Position numbers and translations under genes: made by a program. From an uncultured Pantoea sp. (GTDB lineage: Bacteria > Pseudomonadota > Gammaproteobacteria > Enterobacterales > Enterobacteriaceae): a stretch of 64,000 nt of DNA. Each line of letters starts with the position of its first letter. The first letter of the stretch is position 1. The stretch lies in the NCBI GenBank assembly GCA_913778495.1, contig CAJYVD010000034.1, positions 186,001-250,000 on the forward strand, written 5' to 3'. Below the pieces are notes generated by a model. That model saw nothing but the letters and a program-made list of their open reading frames with translations, did not search any database and was not told the origin of the DNA. Positions 9,479 to 20,034 of this stretch are shown here, piece after piece.

Positions 9479-9816
9479 GAGAAACCTCAACTAAAACTGC
9501 AATTTTTAAAATAAAGGGGCACTAACACAACTTTACGTAACATCTTTCAAAAGATTTTGTCTTTGAAGGTCACACTGGGTATTCTGACGCCGTTTTAACA
9601 ACATTACCGGAAGCGTTAGCGTAATAAAAGCGTGCGTCAGAGCCCTATTAGCCCAGCGGATTTCAAAATAACGCGTAAAATTACCAAAATTTTTTGCGCA
9701 CCTTGGCTTTTTTGACTAGCGCATGATGTTAATCATAAAGTGACCCGCATTCATGGGCTACGCTGTTAGTCTGATTGCGTCATTTTTCGCCACTACTAAA
9801 TCAAATAGGTACTTCC
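9479..9816. promoter_or_regulatory. yfbV-ackA divergent promoter region
   Basis: 338 bp. A possible sigma-70 promoter for ackA is TTGACT (9712-9717), an 18-bp spacer and TAAAGT (9736-9741). There is also a short palindrome ATCTTT-CA-AAAGAT at about 9542. I saw no clear FNR, ArcA or CRP consensus box. No coding frame is credible. Confidence 0.4.
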
Positions 9817-11019
9817 ATGTCGACGAAGTTAGTCCTGGTTCTGAACTGCGGCAGCTCATCTCTCAAGTTTGCCATCCTTAATCCTGCCACCGGCGACGAA
9901 TACCTTTCAGGTCTGGCGGAGTGTTTTCATCTGCCCGAAGCTCGCATCAAATGGAAACTGGAAGGCAGCAAACAGGAAGCACCTCTCGGGGCTGGCGCCG
10001 CACACAGCGAAGCGCTGAACTTCATCGTTAAAACTATTTTGGCACAAAAACCGGCGCTTTCTGCACAAATCGCTGCAATTGGTCATCGTATCGTCCACGG
10101 TGGCGAAAAGCTGACGCAATCGGTCATCATTGACGAGTCAGTCGTGCAGGGAATCAAAGACGCCTCCTCTTTCGCGCCGCTGCACAACCCCGCGCACCTG
10201 ATCGGCATTGAAGAGGCCATGAAGAACTTCCCGCATTTATCCGATAAAAATGTGGCAGTGTTCGACACAGCTTTCCATCAGACTATGCCGGAAGCGTCTT
10301 ATCTCTACGCCCTGCCCTATGCACTGTACCGCGAACATGGCGTTCGTCGCTATGGCGCACACGGCACCAGTCACTATTACGTGACCCATGAAGCGGCCAA
10401 AATGCTCAACAAACCGGTGAGCGAGCTGAACATCATTACCTGTCACTTGGGCAACGGGGGCTCCGTATCCGCCATTCGTAACGGCCAATGCGTCGATACG
10501 TCCATGGGTCTCACGCCGCTGGAAGGCCTGGTAATGGGCACGCGCAGCGGTGATATCGATCCGGCTATCGTTTTCTTCCTGCATGACGCGCTCGGCATGA
10601 GCGTGGATGTCATTAATAAGCTGCTCACCAAAGAGTCTGGTCTGCTGGGCCTGACGGAAGTGACCAGCGACTGCCGCTATGTTGAAGATAATTACGCGAC
10701 GAAAGCGGATGCCAAACGCGCTATGGATGTGTTCTGCCACCGTCTGGCGAAATATATTGGCAGCTACACTGCCCTGATGGATGGCCGTCTTGACGCAGTC
10801 ATCTTTACGGGCGGGATTGGCGAGAACGCGGCGCTGGTGCGTGAGTTAGCACTGGGCAAACTGGCTCTGCTGGGCTTTGACGTCGATCACGAGCGCAACC
10901 TCGCGGCGCGCTTCGGTAAAGCAGGCTTCATTAATAAAGAGGGCACCCGTCCGGCGGTGGTGATCCCCACCAACGAAGAGCTGGTGATTGCCCAGGATGC
11001 GGCGCGTCTCACCGCCTGA
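9817..11019 (+). CDS. ackA: Acetate kinase
   Basis: 400 aa, the same length as E. coli AckA. Converts acetyl phosphate and ADP to acetate and ATP. Conserved acetokinase motifs are visible: [11 protein letters not shown] at the N-terminus, [25 protein letters not shown] and FTGGIGENA. The ATG at 9817 with AGGT upstream is chosen over the in-frame start at 9775 because the protein then aligns from residue 1 ([12 protein letters not shown]). It is followed after 73 bp by pta; the pair forms the acetate overflow and assimilation pathway. Confidence 0.98.
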   Translation: MSTKLVLVLNCGSSSLKFAILNPATGDEYLSGLAECFHLPEARIKWKLEGSKQEAPLGAGAAHSEALNFIVKTILAQKPALSAQIAAIGHRIVHGGEKLTQSVIIDESVVQGIKDASSFAPLHNPAHLIGIEEAMKNFPHLSDKNVAVFDTAFHQTMPEASYLYALPYALYREHGVRRYGAHGTSHYYVTHEAAKMLNKPVSELNIITCHLGNGGSVSAIRNGQCVDTSMGLTPLEGLVMGTRSGDIDPAIVFFLHDALGMSVDVINKLLTKESGLLGLTEVTSDCRYVEDNYATKADAKRAMDVFCHRLAKYIGSYTALMDGRLDAVIFTGGIGENAALVRELALGKLALLGFDVDHERNLAARFGKAGFINKEGTRPAVVIPTNEELVIAQDAARLTA

Positions 11020-11030
11020 TTCCTCCCTTT

Positions 11031-11061
11031 CTCCGTCAGCGCAGGCTGGCGGAGCGGTTTT
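11031..11061 (+). terminator. Possible attenuator hairpin between ackA and pta
   Basis: CTCCGTCAGC (11031-11040) pairs with GCTGGCGGAG (11045-11054) with one G-U pair and a 4-nt loop, followed by CGGTTTT. The structure resembles a weak intrinsic terminator inside the operon and could lower pta relative to ackA transcripts. Confidence 0.5.
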
Positions 11062-11092
11062 AGCCCGTCTGCACTTCCTGAGAGGTTTTATT

Positions 11093-13237
11093 GTGTCACG
11101 TACAATCATGCTCATTCCTACCGGCACCAGCGTCGGCCTGACCAGCGTCAGCCTCGGCGTAATCCGTGCGATGGAGCGTAAAGGCGTACGCCTCAGCGTG
11201 TTTAAGCCCATTGCCCAGCCGCGGGCCGGCGGCGATGCGCCCGATCAGACCACCACCATCATTCGCCAACACTCTGCCATTCCGGCCGCCGTGCCGCTGC
11301 AAATGTCACGCGTCGAGTCGCTGCTGGGATCCAACCAGCAGGATGTGTTGATGGAAGAGATCATTGCCAACTATCACGCGACCACGCAGGATGCTGAAGT
11401 GGTGCTGGTCGAAGGCTTAGTGCCAACCCGTAAACACCAGTTTGCCTCCGCGCTCAATTACGAAATCGCCAAAACGCTTAACGCGGAAATCGTCTTTGTC
11501 ATGGCACTGGGCAACGACTCGCCTGCGCAGCTTAAAGAGCGCATTGAACTCACGCAGAGCAGTTTTGGCGGCAGTAAAAACAAAAACATCACCGGTGTCA
11601 TCATCAACAAGCTCAACGCGCCAGTGGATGAGCAGGGTCGCACGCGCCCAGACCTGTCAGAAATTTTTGATGATTCTTCGAAAGCCAGCGTCGCCAACAT
11701 CGATCCTAAACAGCTATTCGCTAACAGTCCGCTCCCGGTACTGGGCTGCGTGCCCTGGAGCTTCGATCTGATCGCCACGCGCGCTATCGATATGTGTCGC
11801 CACCTCAACGCCGACGTCATAAACGAAGGGGAAATCCAAACCCGTCGGGTGAAATCGGTGACGTTTTGCGCGCGCAGCCTTCCTCACATGCTGGAGCACT
11901 TCCGTCCCGGCTCGCTGCTGGTGACCTCAGCCGATCGTCCTGACGTATTGGTTGCCGCCTGCCTTGCCGCGATGAACGGCATTGAAATTGGTGCCATTCT
12001 GCTGACCGGCGGCTACCAAATTGAAGCGCCGATTGCGCGTCTGTGCGAACGTGCGTTCCAGACCGGCCTGCCGGTGTTTATGGTCAAAACCAATACCTGG
12101 CAAACCTCGCTGAGCCTGCAGAGCTTTAACCTTGAGGTTCCTGCCGACGACACGCAGCGCATTGAAAAAGTGCAGGAGTACGTGGCCAACTTTATCAACG
12201 CCGAGTGGATCGAGTCGTTAACGGCAACGTCAGAGCGCAGCCGCCGCCTGTCACCGCCGGCGTTCCGCTACCAGCTTACCGAGCTGGCGCGTAAGGCCGG
12301 AAAGCGCATTGTGCTGCCGGAAGGCGACGAGCCGCGCACCGTCAAAGCAGCGGCCATCTGCGCTGAGCGCGGTATCGCGACCTGCGTGCTGCTGGGCAAT
12401 CCCGATGAAATTCAGCGCGTCGCCGCGGCGCAAGGCGTTGAACTGGGCAAAGGCATCGATATTGTTGATCCGGAAGTGGTGCGTGAACGCTATGTGCCGC
12501 GCCTGGTTGAGCTGCGTAAGAGCAAAGGCATGACGGAAGTGGTGGCGCAGGAGCAGCTGGAAGATAACGTGGTGCTGGGCACCATGATGCTGGAGAGCGG
12601 CGAAGTGGACGGCCTGGTCTCAGGCGCAGTGCACACCACGGCCAACACGATTCGTCCCCCGCTGCAGCTGATCAAGACCGCACCAAACAGTTCGCTGGTC
12701 TCGTCGGTGTTCTTTATGCTACTGCCCGAGCAGGTGCTGGTTTACGGCGACTGCGCCATCAATCCCGACCCTAACCCCGAGCAGCTGGCGGAGATCGCTA
12801 TTCAGTCCGCCGATTCCGCGAAAGCCTTTGGTATCGATCCCCGCGTGGCGATGATCTCCTACTCAACCGGCAACTCAGGTGCCGGCAGTGACGTAGAGAA
12901 AGTGCGTGAAGCCACGCGCATTGCGCAAGAAAAACGCCCCGATTTGGTCATTGATGGGCCACTGCAGTATGACGCCGCCATCATGGAAGACGTGGCGAAA
13001 TCCAAAGCGCCAAACTCGGCGGTGGCGGGCCGCGCCACGGTGTTTATCTTCCCGGATCTCAACACCGGTAACACCACGTATAAAGCAGTGCAGCGTTCTG
13101 CCGATCTGATCTCCATCGGGCCGATGCTGCAGGGTATGCGCAAGCCGGTCAACGATCTGTCGCGCGGCGCCCTGGTGGATGACATTGTCTATACCATCGC
13201 GCTGACGGCGATTCAGTCTCAGCAGGCTGAAGGCTAA
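11093..13237 (+). CDS. pta: Phosphate acetyltransferase
   Basis: 714 aa, exactly the E. coli length. Interconverts acetyl-CoA and acetyl phosphate. It has an N-terminal dethiobiotin-synthetase-like domain ([20 protein letters not shown]), a central DRTGG domain, and the C-terminal catalytic PTA domain from about residue 390 ([19 protein letters not shown]). The GTG start at 11093 is chosen because GAGG lies 7 nt upstream and the N-terminus aligns with E. coli Pta; the longer reading from 10988 overlaps ackA. A strong terminator follows. Confidence 0.97.
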   Translation: MSRTIMLIPTGTSVGLTSVSLGVIRAMERKGVRLSVFKPIAQPRAGGDAPDQTTTIIRQHSAIPAAVPLQMSRVESLLGSNQQDVLMEEIIANYHATTQDAEVVLVEGLVPTRKHQFASALNYEIAKTLNAEIVFVMALGNDSPAQLKERIELTQSSFGGSKNKNITGVIINKLNAPVDEQGRTRPDLSEIFDDSSKASVANIDPKQLFANSPLPVLGCVPWSFDLIATRAIDMCRHLNADVINEGEIQTRRVKSVTFCARSLPHMLEHFRPGSLLVTSADRPDVLVAACLAAMNGIEIGAILLTGGYQIEAPIARLCERAFQTGLPVFMVKTNTWQTSLSLQSFNLEVPADDTQRIEKVQEYVANFINAEWIESLTATSERSRRLSPPAFRYQLTELARKAGKRIVLPEGDEPRTVKAAAICAERGIATCVLLGNPDEIQRVAAAQGVELGKGIDIVDPEVVRERYVPRLVELRKSKGMTEVVAQEQLEDNVVLGTMMLESGEVDGLVSGAVHTTANTIRPPLQLIKTAPNSSLVSSVFFMLLPEQVLVYGDCAINPDPNPEQLAEIAIQSADSAKAFGIDPRVAMISYSTGNSGAGSDVEKVREATRIAQEKRPDLVIDGPLQYDAAIMEDVAKSKAPNSAVAGRATVFIFPDLNTGNTTYKAVQRSADLISIGPMLQGMRKPVNDLSRGALVDDIVYTIALTAIQSQQAEG

Positions 13238-13256
13238 GCCCCCTCGCCCGTTTGGA

Positions 13257-13294
13257 TAAAGCGCATGCGGCTCAGTCCCGCATGCGCTTTTTTA
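13257..13294 (+). terminator. Rho-independent terminator of ackA-pta
   Basis: AAGCGCATGCGG pairs with CCGCATGCGCTT around a short loop and is followed by a run of T, 20 bp after the pta stop. Confidence 0.92.
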
Positions 13295-13397
13295 TTGGGT
13301 TGTTATCATTCAATGTTTCCGCGCGCGCTCCCCTTGCCATAACCAGCCTGGCTCCGCTAACGCAACGTACTGTGGCGAGTTAACGGACGCGTAGGGT

Positions 13398-13421
13398 AAA
13401 AAAAAGCGCCTGTCGGCGCCC
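13398..13421 (-). terminator. Rho-independent terminator of yfcD
   Basis: Minus-strand hairpin with arms GCGCC and GGCGC followed by eight T residues, about 20 bp after the yfcD stop. Confidence 0.8.
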
Positions 13422-13439
13422 TTTCTTGTTAGGTTGTCA

Positions 13440-13985
13440 TTACGCTTCGCTGCTCTGCTGGCTGCGCGTCGCCTCGCTGTTGCGGCTGAGCCAGAGCGAC
13501 AGCGCCTTGAGCGAGTCATCGGTGAATTCATCGCAGCGCGCGGTGATCTCTTCGGGCGTCATCCAGAACACCTCATCCACTTCCTCTTCCTGCATGGCAA
13601 ACGGACCGTGTGAGACGCAGCTAAACAGACCACCCCAGACGCGGCAGTGCGCGTCTTCAAAATAGAACTTGCCGTGTTCGGCAAACGGCACGGCGGCGAT
13701 GCCCAGCTCCTCTTCGGCTTCGCGGCGAGCAGATTCCAGCAAATCTTCCCCGCTCTGCACCACGCCACCCGCGGTGGCATCCAGCATACCCGGCATGAAG
13801 TCTTTGGTTTCCGTGCGGCGCTGCACCAAAATTTTGCCCATGCCATCGTGCACCACAATATAGGTTGCGCGATGACGCAAGCACTGCGCCCGCATTTGCG
13901 CACGGGTAGCCTGTGCAATGACCTCATTCTCTTCGTTGACGATATCGACCCACTCGATGCCGTCTGCAGCCGTTTGATCCACCAT
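13440..13985 (-). CDS. yfcD: Nudix hydrolase YfcD
   Basis: 181 aa (E. coli YfcD 180). Nudix-fold protein related to isopentenyl-diphosphate isomerase and ADP-ribose pyrophosphatase types; the substrate is not established. The Nudix box is visible as [20 protein letters not shown] followed by ELGI. The N-terminal [17 protein letters not shown] matches the family. It lies downstream of and convergent to pta. E. coli yfcC, which sits between pta and yfcD there, is absent. Confidence 0.93.
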   Translation of the reverse strand: MVDQTAADGIEWVDIVNEENEVIAQATRAQMRAQCLRHRATYIVVHDGMGKILVQRRTETKDFMPGMLDATAGGVVQSGEDLLESARREAEEELGIAAVPFAEHGKFYFEDAHCRVWGGLFSCVSHGPFAMQEEEVDEVFWMTPEEITARCDEFTDDSLKALSLWLSRNSEATRSQQSSEA

Positions 13986-14098
13986 CCATAACCCTTTTTA
14001 CGTTTTGGGCGTGCCTCGCACGCGCCCTGTTTGCCATCTCTTATTAGAATGAGCGGTAAGGTAAAGCGTTCTTTTCGCCTCTGCAAGGCGCATCGTGC

Positions 14099-14743
<645 letters not shown>

Positions 14744-14945
14744 CTACCTCAGATAAGCGTCAGGGGTGCTTCTTATTTACCTATTTTTCTCACCTATGGC
14801 AATGGCGCAACGCGGATCATTTTTCACCGCGCTTAGGCTGCGTAAGCGCGACTTTTTTCAGGCTGGCGTCAAGCCGAACGCGCCACTGCCGCGCTTCTCT
14901 TCTATGCTCAATCTTGAGCATAAAACACATGACAAGGAGGCTCAC

Positions 14946-15842
14946 ATGCACCTGCTTATTACCGGAGGAACCGGTCTGATTGGTCAGCATCTGATTCCAC
15001 GTCTGCTCTCTCTCGGGCACGAGGTGAGCGTCGTCACGCGTGATGTCGCCGGCGCGCGCGAAAAACTGGATGCGCGCGTGGCGCTGTGGTCGGGGCTGGA
15101 TCAGCAGCGCGATCTCAACGGCATCGACGGCGTGATCAATCTGGCTGGCGAACCTATCGCCGACAAACGCTGGACTGCACAGCACAAGCAGCAGCTGTGC
15201 GAAAGCCGCTGGCAAATCACCGAGCAACTGGTTTCGCTGATTCACGCCAGCAGCCAACCGCCGCAGTTCCTTCTCTCTGGCTCCGCCACCGGATTTTACG
15301 GTGACACCGGCGATTTGGTGCTTACCGAAGAAGACGCCGGTCAGGATGAATTTACCCATACGCTGTGCGCGCGCTGGGAAGATATCGCGCTCAAGGCGCA
15401 AACTGCGCAAACGCGCGTGTGTTTACTGCGCACCGGCGTGGTGCTCGCCAAAGAGGGCGGCGCGCTGGCGAAGATGAAGCTGCCGTTTAAACTGGGCGTG
15501 GGCGGCCCAATCGGCAGCGGCAAACAGTATCTGCCGTGGATTCATATCGACGATATGGTGAATGCCATTCTGTGGTTAATCGATCACCCGGCGCTCTCCG
15601 GCCCGTTCAATATGGTCGCGCCATACGCGGTTCGCAATGAACAGTTCGCCGCCACGCTTGGCCGCGTGATGCATCGTCCGGCCTTTATGCGCACCCCCGC
15701 CAGCGCGATCAAACTCATGATGGGCGAGTCCGCCGTCTTGGTATTGGGTGGACAGCATGTACTGCCGAAGCGGCTGGAAGCCTCCGGGTTTCGTTTCCGC
15801 TGGTACGATTTGGAGGAAGCGCTGCAGGATGTGGCGGGATAA
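14946..15842 (+). CDS. yfcH: NAD(P)-binding SDR-family protein YfcH
   Basis: 298 aa (E. coli 297). Extended short-chain dehydrogenase/epimerase of the YfcH/SulA-like family; physiological substrate unknown. The Rossmann dinucleotide motif GGTGLIG is at residues 6-12. Other family stretches are [23 protein letters not shown] and the C-terminal DUF1731 segment [18 protein letters not shown]. The ATG at 14946 has AAGGAGG 5 nt upstream, far better than the longer in-frame start at 14766. Confidence 0.93.
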   Translation: MHLLITGGTGLIGQHLIPRLLSLGHEVSVVTRDVAGAREKLDARVALWSGLDQQRDLNGIDGVINLAGEPIADKRWTAQHKQQLCESRWQITEQLVSLIHASSQPPQFLLSGSATGFYGDTGDLVLTEEDAGQDEFTHTLCARWEDIALKAQTAQTRVCLLRTGVVLAKEGGALAKMKLPFKLGVGGPIGSGKQYLPWIHIDDMVNAILWLIDHPALSGPFNMVAPYAVRNEQFAATLGRVMHRPAFMRTPASAIKLMMGESAVLVLGGQHVLPKRLEASGFRFRWYDLEEALQDVAG

Positions 15843-15853
15843 AGACGCATTCA

Positions 15854-15878
15854 GAGCCTGACGCGCAGCCAGGCTCTG
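15854..15878. terminator. Hairpin between convergent yfcH and hisP
   Basis: AGAGCCTG and CAGGCTCT are perfect 8-bp arms with a 9-nt loop, in the 47-bp gap between two convergent genes. No T-run follows on either strand, so it may be a bidirectional pause or processing structure rather than a strong terminator. Confidence 0.45.
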
Positions 15879-15889
15879 GTATCAATCGG

Positions 15890-16663
15890 TTACTTCAGCG
15901 ATCCTTTGAGGAACTGCTGCAAGCGCGGGCTTTGCGGATTGCCAAACACGGCATCAGGCGGCCCCTGCTCTTCGATTTTGCCTTGGTGCAGGAAAATCAC
16001 ATGGTTGGAGACATGGCGAGCAAACTCCATCTCATGGGTGACCACCACCATGGTTTTGCCCTCTTCCGCCAGCTTTTGCATGATGCGCAACACTTCGCCC
16101 ACCAGCTCGGGGTCCAGTGCCGAAGTAGGTTCATCAAACAGCAGCACGTCAGGCTCCATCGCCAGCGCACGCGCTATTGAGACGCGCTGCTGCTGCCCCC
16201 CCGACAAATGCACCGGATATTTCGCCTGCGCGCGCGCGTCAATGCCCACTTTATCCAGGTATTTGATCGCCCGTTCGCGCGCCTCGGCTTTACTCAAGCC
16301 CAACACCTGAATTGGCGCCTCGGTGACGTTGTCCAGCACCGTCATATGGCTCCAGAGATTGAAGTGCTGAAATACCATGGTGAGACGCGTGCGCAGTAGA
16401 CGCAGCTGCTCTTTGTTGGCGACTTTTAGCTGGCCATCGGTATCACGCACCAGATTAATCGCGGCGTTGTTAACGGTGATAGCGCCTTCGCTCGGCTTTT
16501 CGAGGAAGTTAATGCAGCGTAAAAAGGTGCTTTTGCCGGAGCCGGACGAGCCGATAATGCTGATGACGTCACCGGCATTGGCCTGCAGTGATACGCCTTT
16601 CAAGACTTCATGCTCACCGTAACGCTTGTGCAGGTCGGTGACGCTTAATTTTTTTTCAGCCAT
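15890..16663 (-). CDS. hisP: Histidine/basic amino acid ABC transporter ATPase
   Basis: 257 aa, as in E. coli and Salmonella HisP. Walker A GSSGSGKS at residues 38-45, signature [15 protein letters not shown], Walker [13 protein letters not shown] and the H-loop VTHEM are all intact. It powers uptake of histidine, lysine, arginine and ornithine with HisQ and HisM. It is the last gene of the hisQMP operon, 9 bp after hisM. Confidence 0.97.
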   Translation of the reverse strand: MAEKKLSVTDLHKRYGEHEVLKGVSLQANAGDVISIIGSSGSGKSTFLRCINFLEKPSEGAITVNNAAINLVRDTDGQLKVANKEQLRLLRTRLTMVFQHFNLWSHMTVLDNVTEAPIQVLGLSKAEARERAIKYLDKVGIDARAQAKYPVHLSGGQQQRVSIARALAMEPDVLLFDEPTSALDPELVGEVLRIMQKLAEEGKTMVVVTHEMEFARHVSNHVIFLHQGKIEEQGPPDAVFGNPQSPRLQQFLKGSLK

Positions 16664-16672
16664 AGTGATAAC

Positions 16673-17389
16673 TCAGTGCGTCGAAGAGGGTTTTATGTGC
16701 GCCAGGAAGCGGCGTTCCGCCAAACGGAACAGGCTAATCAGCCCGTAAGAAATAATAAGATACAGCACCGCGGCCAGCCCAAAGGCGGTAAACGGCTGGT
16801 AGGTCGCCGAATTAATGTCGCGCGCAATCTTGAGCAAATCTGGCACCGTGGCGGTGAACGCCAGCGCGGTAGAGTGCAGCATCAGAATCACTTCATTGCT
16901 GTAGGCCGGCAGCGCGGTGCGCAGCGCCGAAGGCAGAATAATGCAGCGATAAAGCTTAAACGTTGAGAAGCCGTAAGCGCGCGCGGCCTCAATCTCACCG
17001 TGCGGCACGGCGCGGATGGCACCGGCAAAAATTTCCGTAGTGTAAGCGCAGGTGTTCAGCGTGAACGCCAGCAGCGTACAGTTCAGCCCGCTGCGGAAAA
17101 AGGCGTTGAGCAGCTCGGAGCCTTTCACCACCTCCAGTGTATACATCCCCGAATAGAACACCAGCAGCTGCACGTAAAGCGGCGTACCGCGAAACACATA
17201 GGTAAACAGCCAGACCGGCGTGGAGATGAAGCGATTGGCAGACACGCGCGCAATCGCCAGCAGCACGGCGAGGCATCCGCCGATCGCGACAGAGAGAATC
17301 AGTAACCACAGCGTGATCGCCACGCCGGTAAAGCGGTAGCCATCGGTCCAGAGCAGCTGTTTCCAATATTCCTGAATAATGTCGATCAT
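16673..17389 (-). CDS. hisM: Histidine/basic amino acid ABC permease HisM
   Basis: 238 aa inner-membrane permease with about five transmembrane segments and the EAA loop (GEIEAARAYGFSTFKLYRCI) that contacts HisP. The start codon overlaps the hisQ stop by 4 bp (17386-17389). Together with HisQ it forms the heterodimeric channel of the HisQMP2 complex. Confidence 0.96.
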   Translation of the reverse strand: MIDIIQEYWKQLLWTDGYRFTGVAITLWLLILSVAIGGCLAVLLAIARVSANRFISTPVWLFTYVFRGTPLYVQLLVFYSGMYTLEVVKGSELLNAFFRSGLNCTLLAFTLNTCAYTTEIFAGAIRAVPHGEIEAARAYGFSTFKLYRCIILPSALRTALPAYSNEVILMLHSTALAFTATVPDLLKIARDINSATYQPFTAFGLAAVLYLIISYGLISLFRLAERRFLAHIKPSSTH

Positions 17390-18072
17390 AACTCTGCCCT
17401 TTTCACACCGACCGAGTAGCGGCGTTCAAGCCACCACAGCACGCCGTTTGACAGCGTGGTGAACACCAGATAAATCACCCCGGCCACAATCGCGAAGTAG
17501 AACGGCTGCCAGGTGCTTTTCCCCGCCAGCTGCGTGGCTTTTACCACGTCTTCCAGCCCCAGCAGCGATACCAGCGCCGTGGCTTTAAGGATCACCTGCC
17601 AATTGTTGCCGATGCCGGGCAGCGCAAAACGCATCATGGCCGGAAACAGAATGCGCCTGAAGGTTTGCGATCCGGTGAAGCCAAACGCGGTGGCGGCTTC
17701 GATTTGCCCTTTGGGCACAGCCAGGAAGGCGCCGCGGAAGGTTTCGGTGAAGTAAGCGCCATAGATAAAGCCGAGGGTGATGATACCGGCAACCATGGGA
17801 TCAATATCAAACTGCGCCATGCCCAGCGCATCGGTAACGGCATTGAGCGCAATCTGCAAACCGTAGAAGATCAGCAGCATCAATACTAAGTCGGGCACGC
17901 CGCGAATCAGCGTGGTGTAACCTTCAAAGAGCATCGCCAGCGGGCGATTGCGGGAGAGTTTGGCGCCGGCGCCTATCAGGCCCAACACCACCGCCAGCAG
18001 CACGGAGCTGAGCGCCAGTTCGAGCGTGACCAGCGTGCCTTTCAGGATGACTTCAGAATAGCCATACAGCAT
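17386..18072 (-). CDS. hisQ: Histidine/basic amino acid ABC permease HisQ
   Basis: 228 aa permease beginning MLYGYSEVILKGTLVTLELA, with the EAA loop GQIEAATAFGFTGSQTFRRI. Overlaps hisM by 4 bp. A 195-bp gap containing a palindromic repeat separates it from the binding protein gene, similar to the repeat-containing hisJ-hisQ junction known in Salmonella. Confidence 0.96.
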   Translation of the reverse strand: MLYGYSEVILKGTLVTLELALSSVLLAVVLGLIGAGAKLSRNRPLAMLFEGYTTLIRGVPDLVLMLLIFYGLQIALNAVTDALGMAQFDIDPMVAGIITLGFIYGAYFTETFRGAFLAVPKGQIEAATAFGFTGSQTFRRILFPAMMRFALPGIGNNWQVILKATALVSLLGLEDVVKATQLAGKSTWQPFYFAIVAGVIYLVFTTLSNGVLWWLERRYSVGVKRAEL

Positions 18073-18176
18073 GGGAACGATCCTGTCGTGAAAAAAAATA
18101 ACCTACGCTGCCCAACATGTTACGGACAGTCCTGACCGGGATGGATATCACAGAAGGGAAGGCGGCAAACGTATGA

Positions 18177-18210
18177 ACTCCGGGAGTTTACATAGGTAAG
18201 CACCCGGAGT
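18177..18210. repeat. Palindromic element in the argT/hisJ-hisQ gap
   Basis: ACTCCGGG (18177-18184) and CCCGGAGT (18203-18210) are perfect arms around an 18-nt A/T-richer loop. The location, between the binding-protein gene and the permease genes, is where Salmonella and E. coli carry REP elements that help set the higher expression of the first gene. The sequence itself is not the E. coli REP consensus. Confidence 0.65.
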
Positions 18211-18267
18211 GAATAGTTATGAGCAATCCTGTGAAAAATCCTTCGCTGACGTCAGGAATCAGGACAC

Positions 18268-19050
18268 TTAATCGCCATAAACGTTGAAATCAAAGTACTT
18301 CTTCGCAATTTTGTCGTAGGTACCATCTTTGCGCATGGCATCAAAAGCCTTATCAATCGCGGCTTTCAGGTCGGCATCATCTTTACGCAGTCCCATACCG
18401 GTGCCAACGCCAAAAATTTTGTCGTCTTTGACCGCTGGGCCAGCAAACGCATAGTTCTTGCCAACGGGTTGTTTCAGGAAGCCTTCGCTCGCCTGCACTT
18501 CATCCTGGAACGCCGCGTCGATACGCCCGGCGTTCAGATCCTGGTACACCAAATCCTGGTTCGCATACGGCGTGACGGTCACGCCTTTTGGCCGCCAGTA
18601 CTGGTTGGCGTAGGTTTCCTGCGTGGTGCCTTGCAGCAGGCCGATGTTTTTCCCCTTCAGCGACTCCACGGTGGGTTGCAGCTTCGAGCCTTTTGGTGCC
18701 ACTAAACGGGCGTTAGCCGCGTACAGCTTTTCTGAGAAGCCAATCTCTTCCTGACGTTTCTCGGTGATAGAGAGCGAGGAGATAATGGCGTCAATTTTTT
18801 TCGCCTTCAGCGACGGGATCAGCGCATCGAAATCACTTTCTACGTAGGTACATTTGGTTTGAATACGCTTGCAAATCTCATTCGCCAAATCGATATCAAA
18901 ACCCACCAGCTGGCCCTGCGCATTTTTTGACTCAAACGGTGGATACGTCGGATCCGTTCCGATACGCAGCGTTTGCGGCACCGCGGCGAACACGCTCGCA
19001 GCGCTGGACATCGCCAGCATCAAAGAGAGAGCCAGAACTCGCTTTTTCAT
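18268..19050 (-). CDS. argT: Lysine/arginine/ornithine or histidine-binding periplasmic protein
   Basis: 260 aa with a 22-residue signal peptide ending VFA. Periplasmic substrate-binding protein feeding HisQMP. E. coli has two tandem paralogs here, ArgT and HisJ; only one gene is present in this window. Mature residue 52 is Phe (SDFDALIPS), as in the LAO protein ArgT; HisJ has Leu there. The C-terminus FDFNVYGD is also ArgT-like, while [17 protein letters not shown] resembles HisJ. I favour ArgT, with broad specificity likely. A sigma-54-type promoter lies upstream. Confidence 0.88.
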   Translation of the reverse strand: MKKRVLALSLMLAMSSAASVFAAVPQTLRIGTDPTYPPFESKNAQGQLVGFDIDLANEICKRIQTKCTYVESDFDALIPSLKAKKIDAIISSLSITEKRQEEIGFSEKLYAANARLVAPKGSKLQPTVESLKGKNIGLLQGTTQETYANQYWRPKGVTVTPYANQDLVYQDLNAGRIDAAFQDEVQASEGFLKQPVGKNYAFAGPAVKDDKIFGVGTGMGLRKDDADLKAAIDKAFDAMRKDGTYDKIAKKYFDFNVYGD

Positions 19051-19113
19051 AGAAAACCCTCAAGTAAAGTGCTTATTGTTATGTGCGTCGTGATGTGTTT
19101 GCGCTAAGTGGAT

Positions 19114-19129
19114 TGCAGGTTTCATGCCA
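19114..19129 (-). promoter_or_regulatory. Candidate sigma-54 promoter of argT
   Basis: Minus strand TGGCATGAAACCTGCA fits the -24/-12 pattern, with GG and GC separated by exactly 10 nt, and would start transcription about 50 bp before argT. Four copies of the NtrC half-site TGCACC lie upstream (one on minus at 19254-19263, three on plus at 19298, 19319 and 19329). In Salmonella and E. coli, argT is nitrogen-regulated by NtrC and sigma-54. Confidence 0.65.
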
Positions 19130-19276
19130 GTTATGAGAAATGGCAGCGGGTGAAACAAGCGGCGTGTTATGCATGCTTGTGTCGCCGTGCAAACGCTTAG
19201 TTTGTGAGGGAAATATAACAGCGGCGTAAGGAAGAGAAAGCGACAATGTTAACTTTTGGTGCACAAGATGCACGAA

Positions 19277-19320
19277 CAGTGATCGCGGACGCGATTTTGC
19301 ACCGCGTCCGCGCATCACTG
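19277..19320. repeat. 17-bp-stem hairpin between ubiX and argT
   Basis: CAGTGATCGCGGACGCG (19277-19293) pairs with the sequence at 19303-19320 with one bulged C and a 9-nt loop. It starts a few bases after the ubiX stop. No T-tract follows on the minus strand. It may terminate or stabilise the ubiX transcript, and it lies among the TGCACC half-sites. Confidence 0.75.
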
Positions 19321-19325
19321 CACCA

Positions 19326-19895
19326 TTATGCACCATGCCAGCGGGTGAACAGATCTTCCGGCAGCGCGATATCAAACTGATCCAGTACGCGATTGACCGT
19401 CTGGTTGACTAAATCATCGATGCTGTGCGGGCGATGATAAAACGCCGGAACAGGCGGCATAATCAGCGCGCCCAGCTCCGCCGCGGTGGTCATCATGCGC
19501 AGATGGCCCAAGTGCAGCGGGGTCTCACGTACGCACAGCACCAGCTTACGCTGCTCTTTGAGCACCACATCTGCCGCGCGCGTCAGCAGGCTGTCGCTGT
19601 AGCTGTGTACAATGCCGGACAGGGTTTTCATCGAGCAGGGCAGAATGGCCATACCGAGCGTTTTAAACGAACCGGAAGAAATACTCGCGGCGATGTCGCG
19701 CACGTCATGCACCACGTCTGCCAGCATCTGCACATCGCGCACGCTGTATTCCGTTTCCAACGCCAGCGTCTGCCGTGCCGCCGGACTCATCACTAAATGG
19801 GTTTCCACCTCCGTCAACGGTTGCAGCACTTGCAGCATCCGCACGCCGTAGATCGCGCCGCTGGCGCCCGAGATTCCTACGATGAGTCGTTTCAT
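19326..19895 (-). CDS. ubiX: Flavin prenyltransferase UbiX
   Basis: 189 aa, the E. coli length. Makes prenylated FMN, the cofactor of the UbiD decarboxylase in ubiquinone synthesis. The N-terminal flavin-binding motif is GISGASGAIYGVRML; further conserved segments are VMSPAARQT, GSFKTLGMAILPCSM and RETPLHLGHLRMM. Located downstream of purF as in E. coli, separated by the purF terminator. Confidence 0.97.
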   Translation of the reverse strand: MKRLIVGISGASGAIYGVRMLQVLQPLTEVETHLVMSPAARQTLALETEYSVRDVQMLADVVHDVRDIAASISSGSFKTLGMAILPCSMKTLSGIVHSYSDSLLTRAADVVLKEQRKLVLCVRETPLHLGHLRMMTTAAELGALIMPPVPAFYHRPHSIDDLVNQTVNRVLDQFDIALPEDLFTRWHGA

Positions 19896-19970
19896 AATTC
19901 AGCCTTGCTCGTTCAGATTGCGGCAATCATAGCGTGCAGCACGCAGAATTGCGCTCCCACGCCAAAAAAA

Positions 19971-20008
19971 GTCAAAAACAAACAGGGCGGGATTGCGCCC
20001 GCCCTGTG
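19971..20008 (-). terminator. Rho-independent terminator of cvpA-purF
   Basis: On minus, ACAGGGCGGG pairs with CCCGCCCTGT around a 6-nt loop, followed by TTGTTTTTG, 27 bp after the purF stop. Confidence 0.88.
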
Positions 20009-20034
20009 AAGGAAAATGAAGGTGAAACCTAATG

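Noticed and set aside
13310-13531. 73-codon minus-strand ORF beyond yfcD
   Set aside because: It crosses the yfcD terminator and the yfcD 3' end; Arg/Ser-rich noise.
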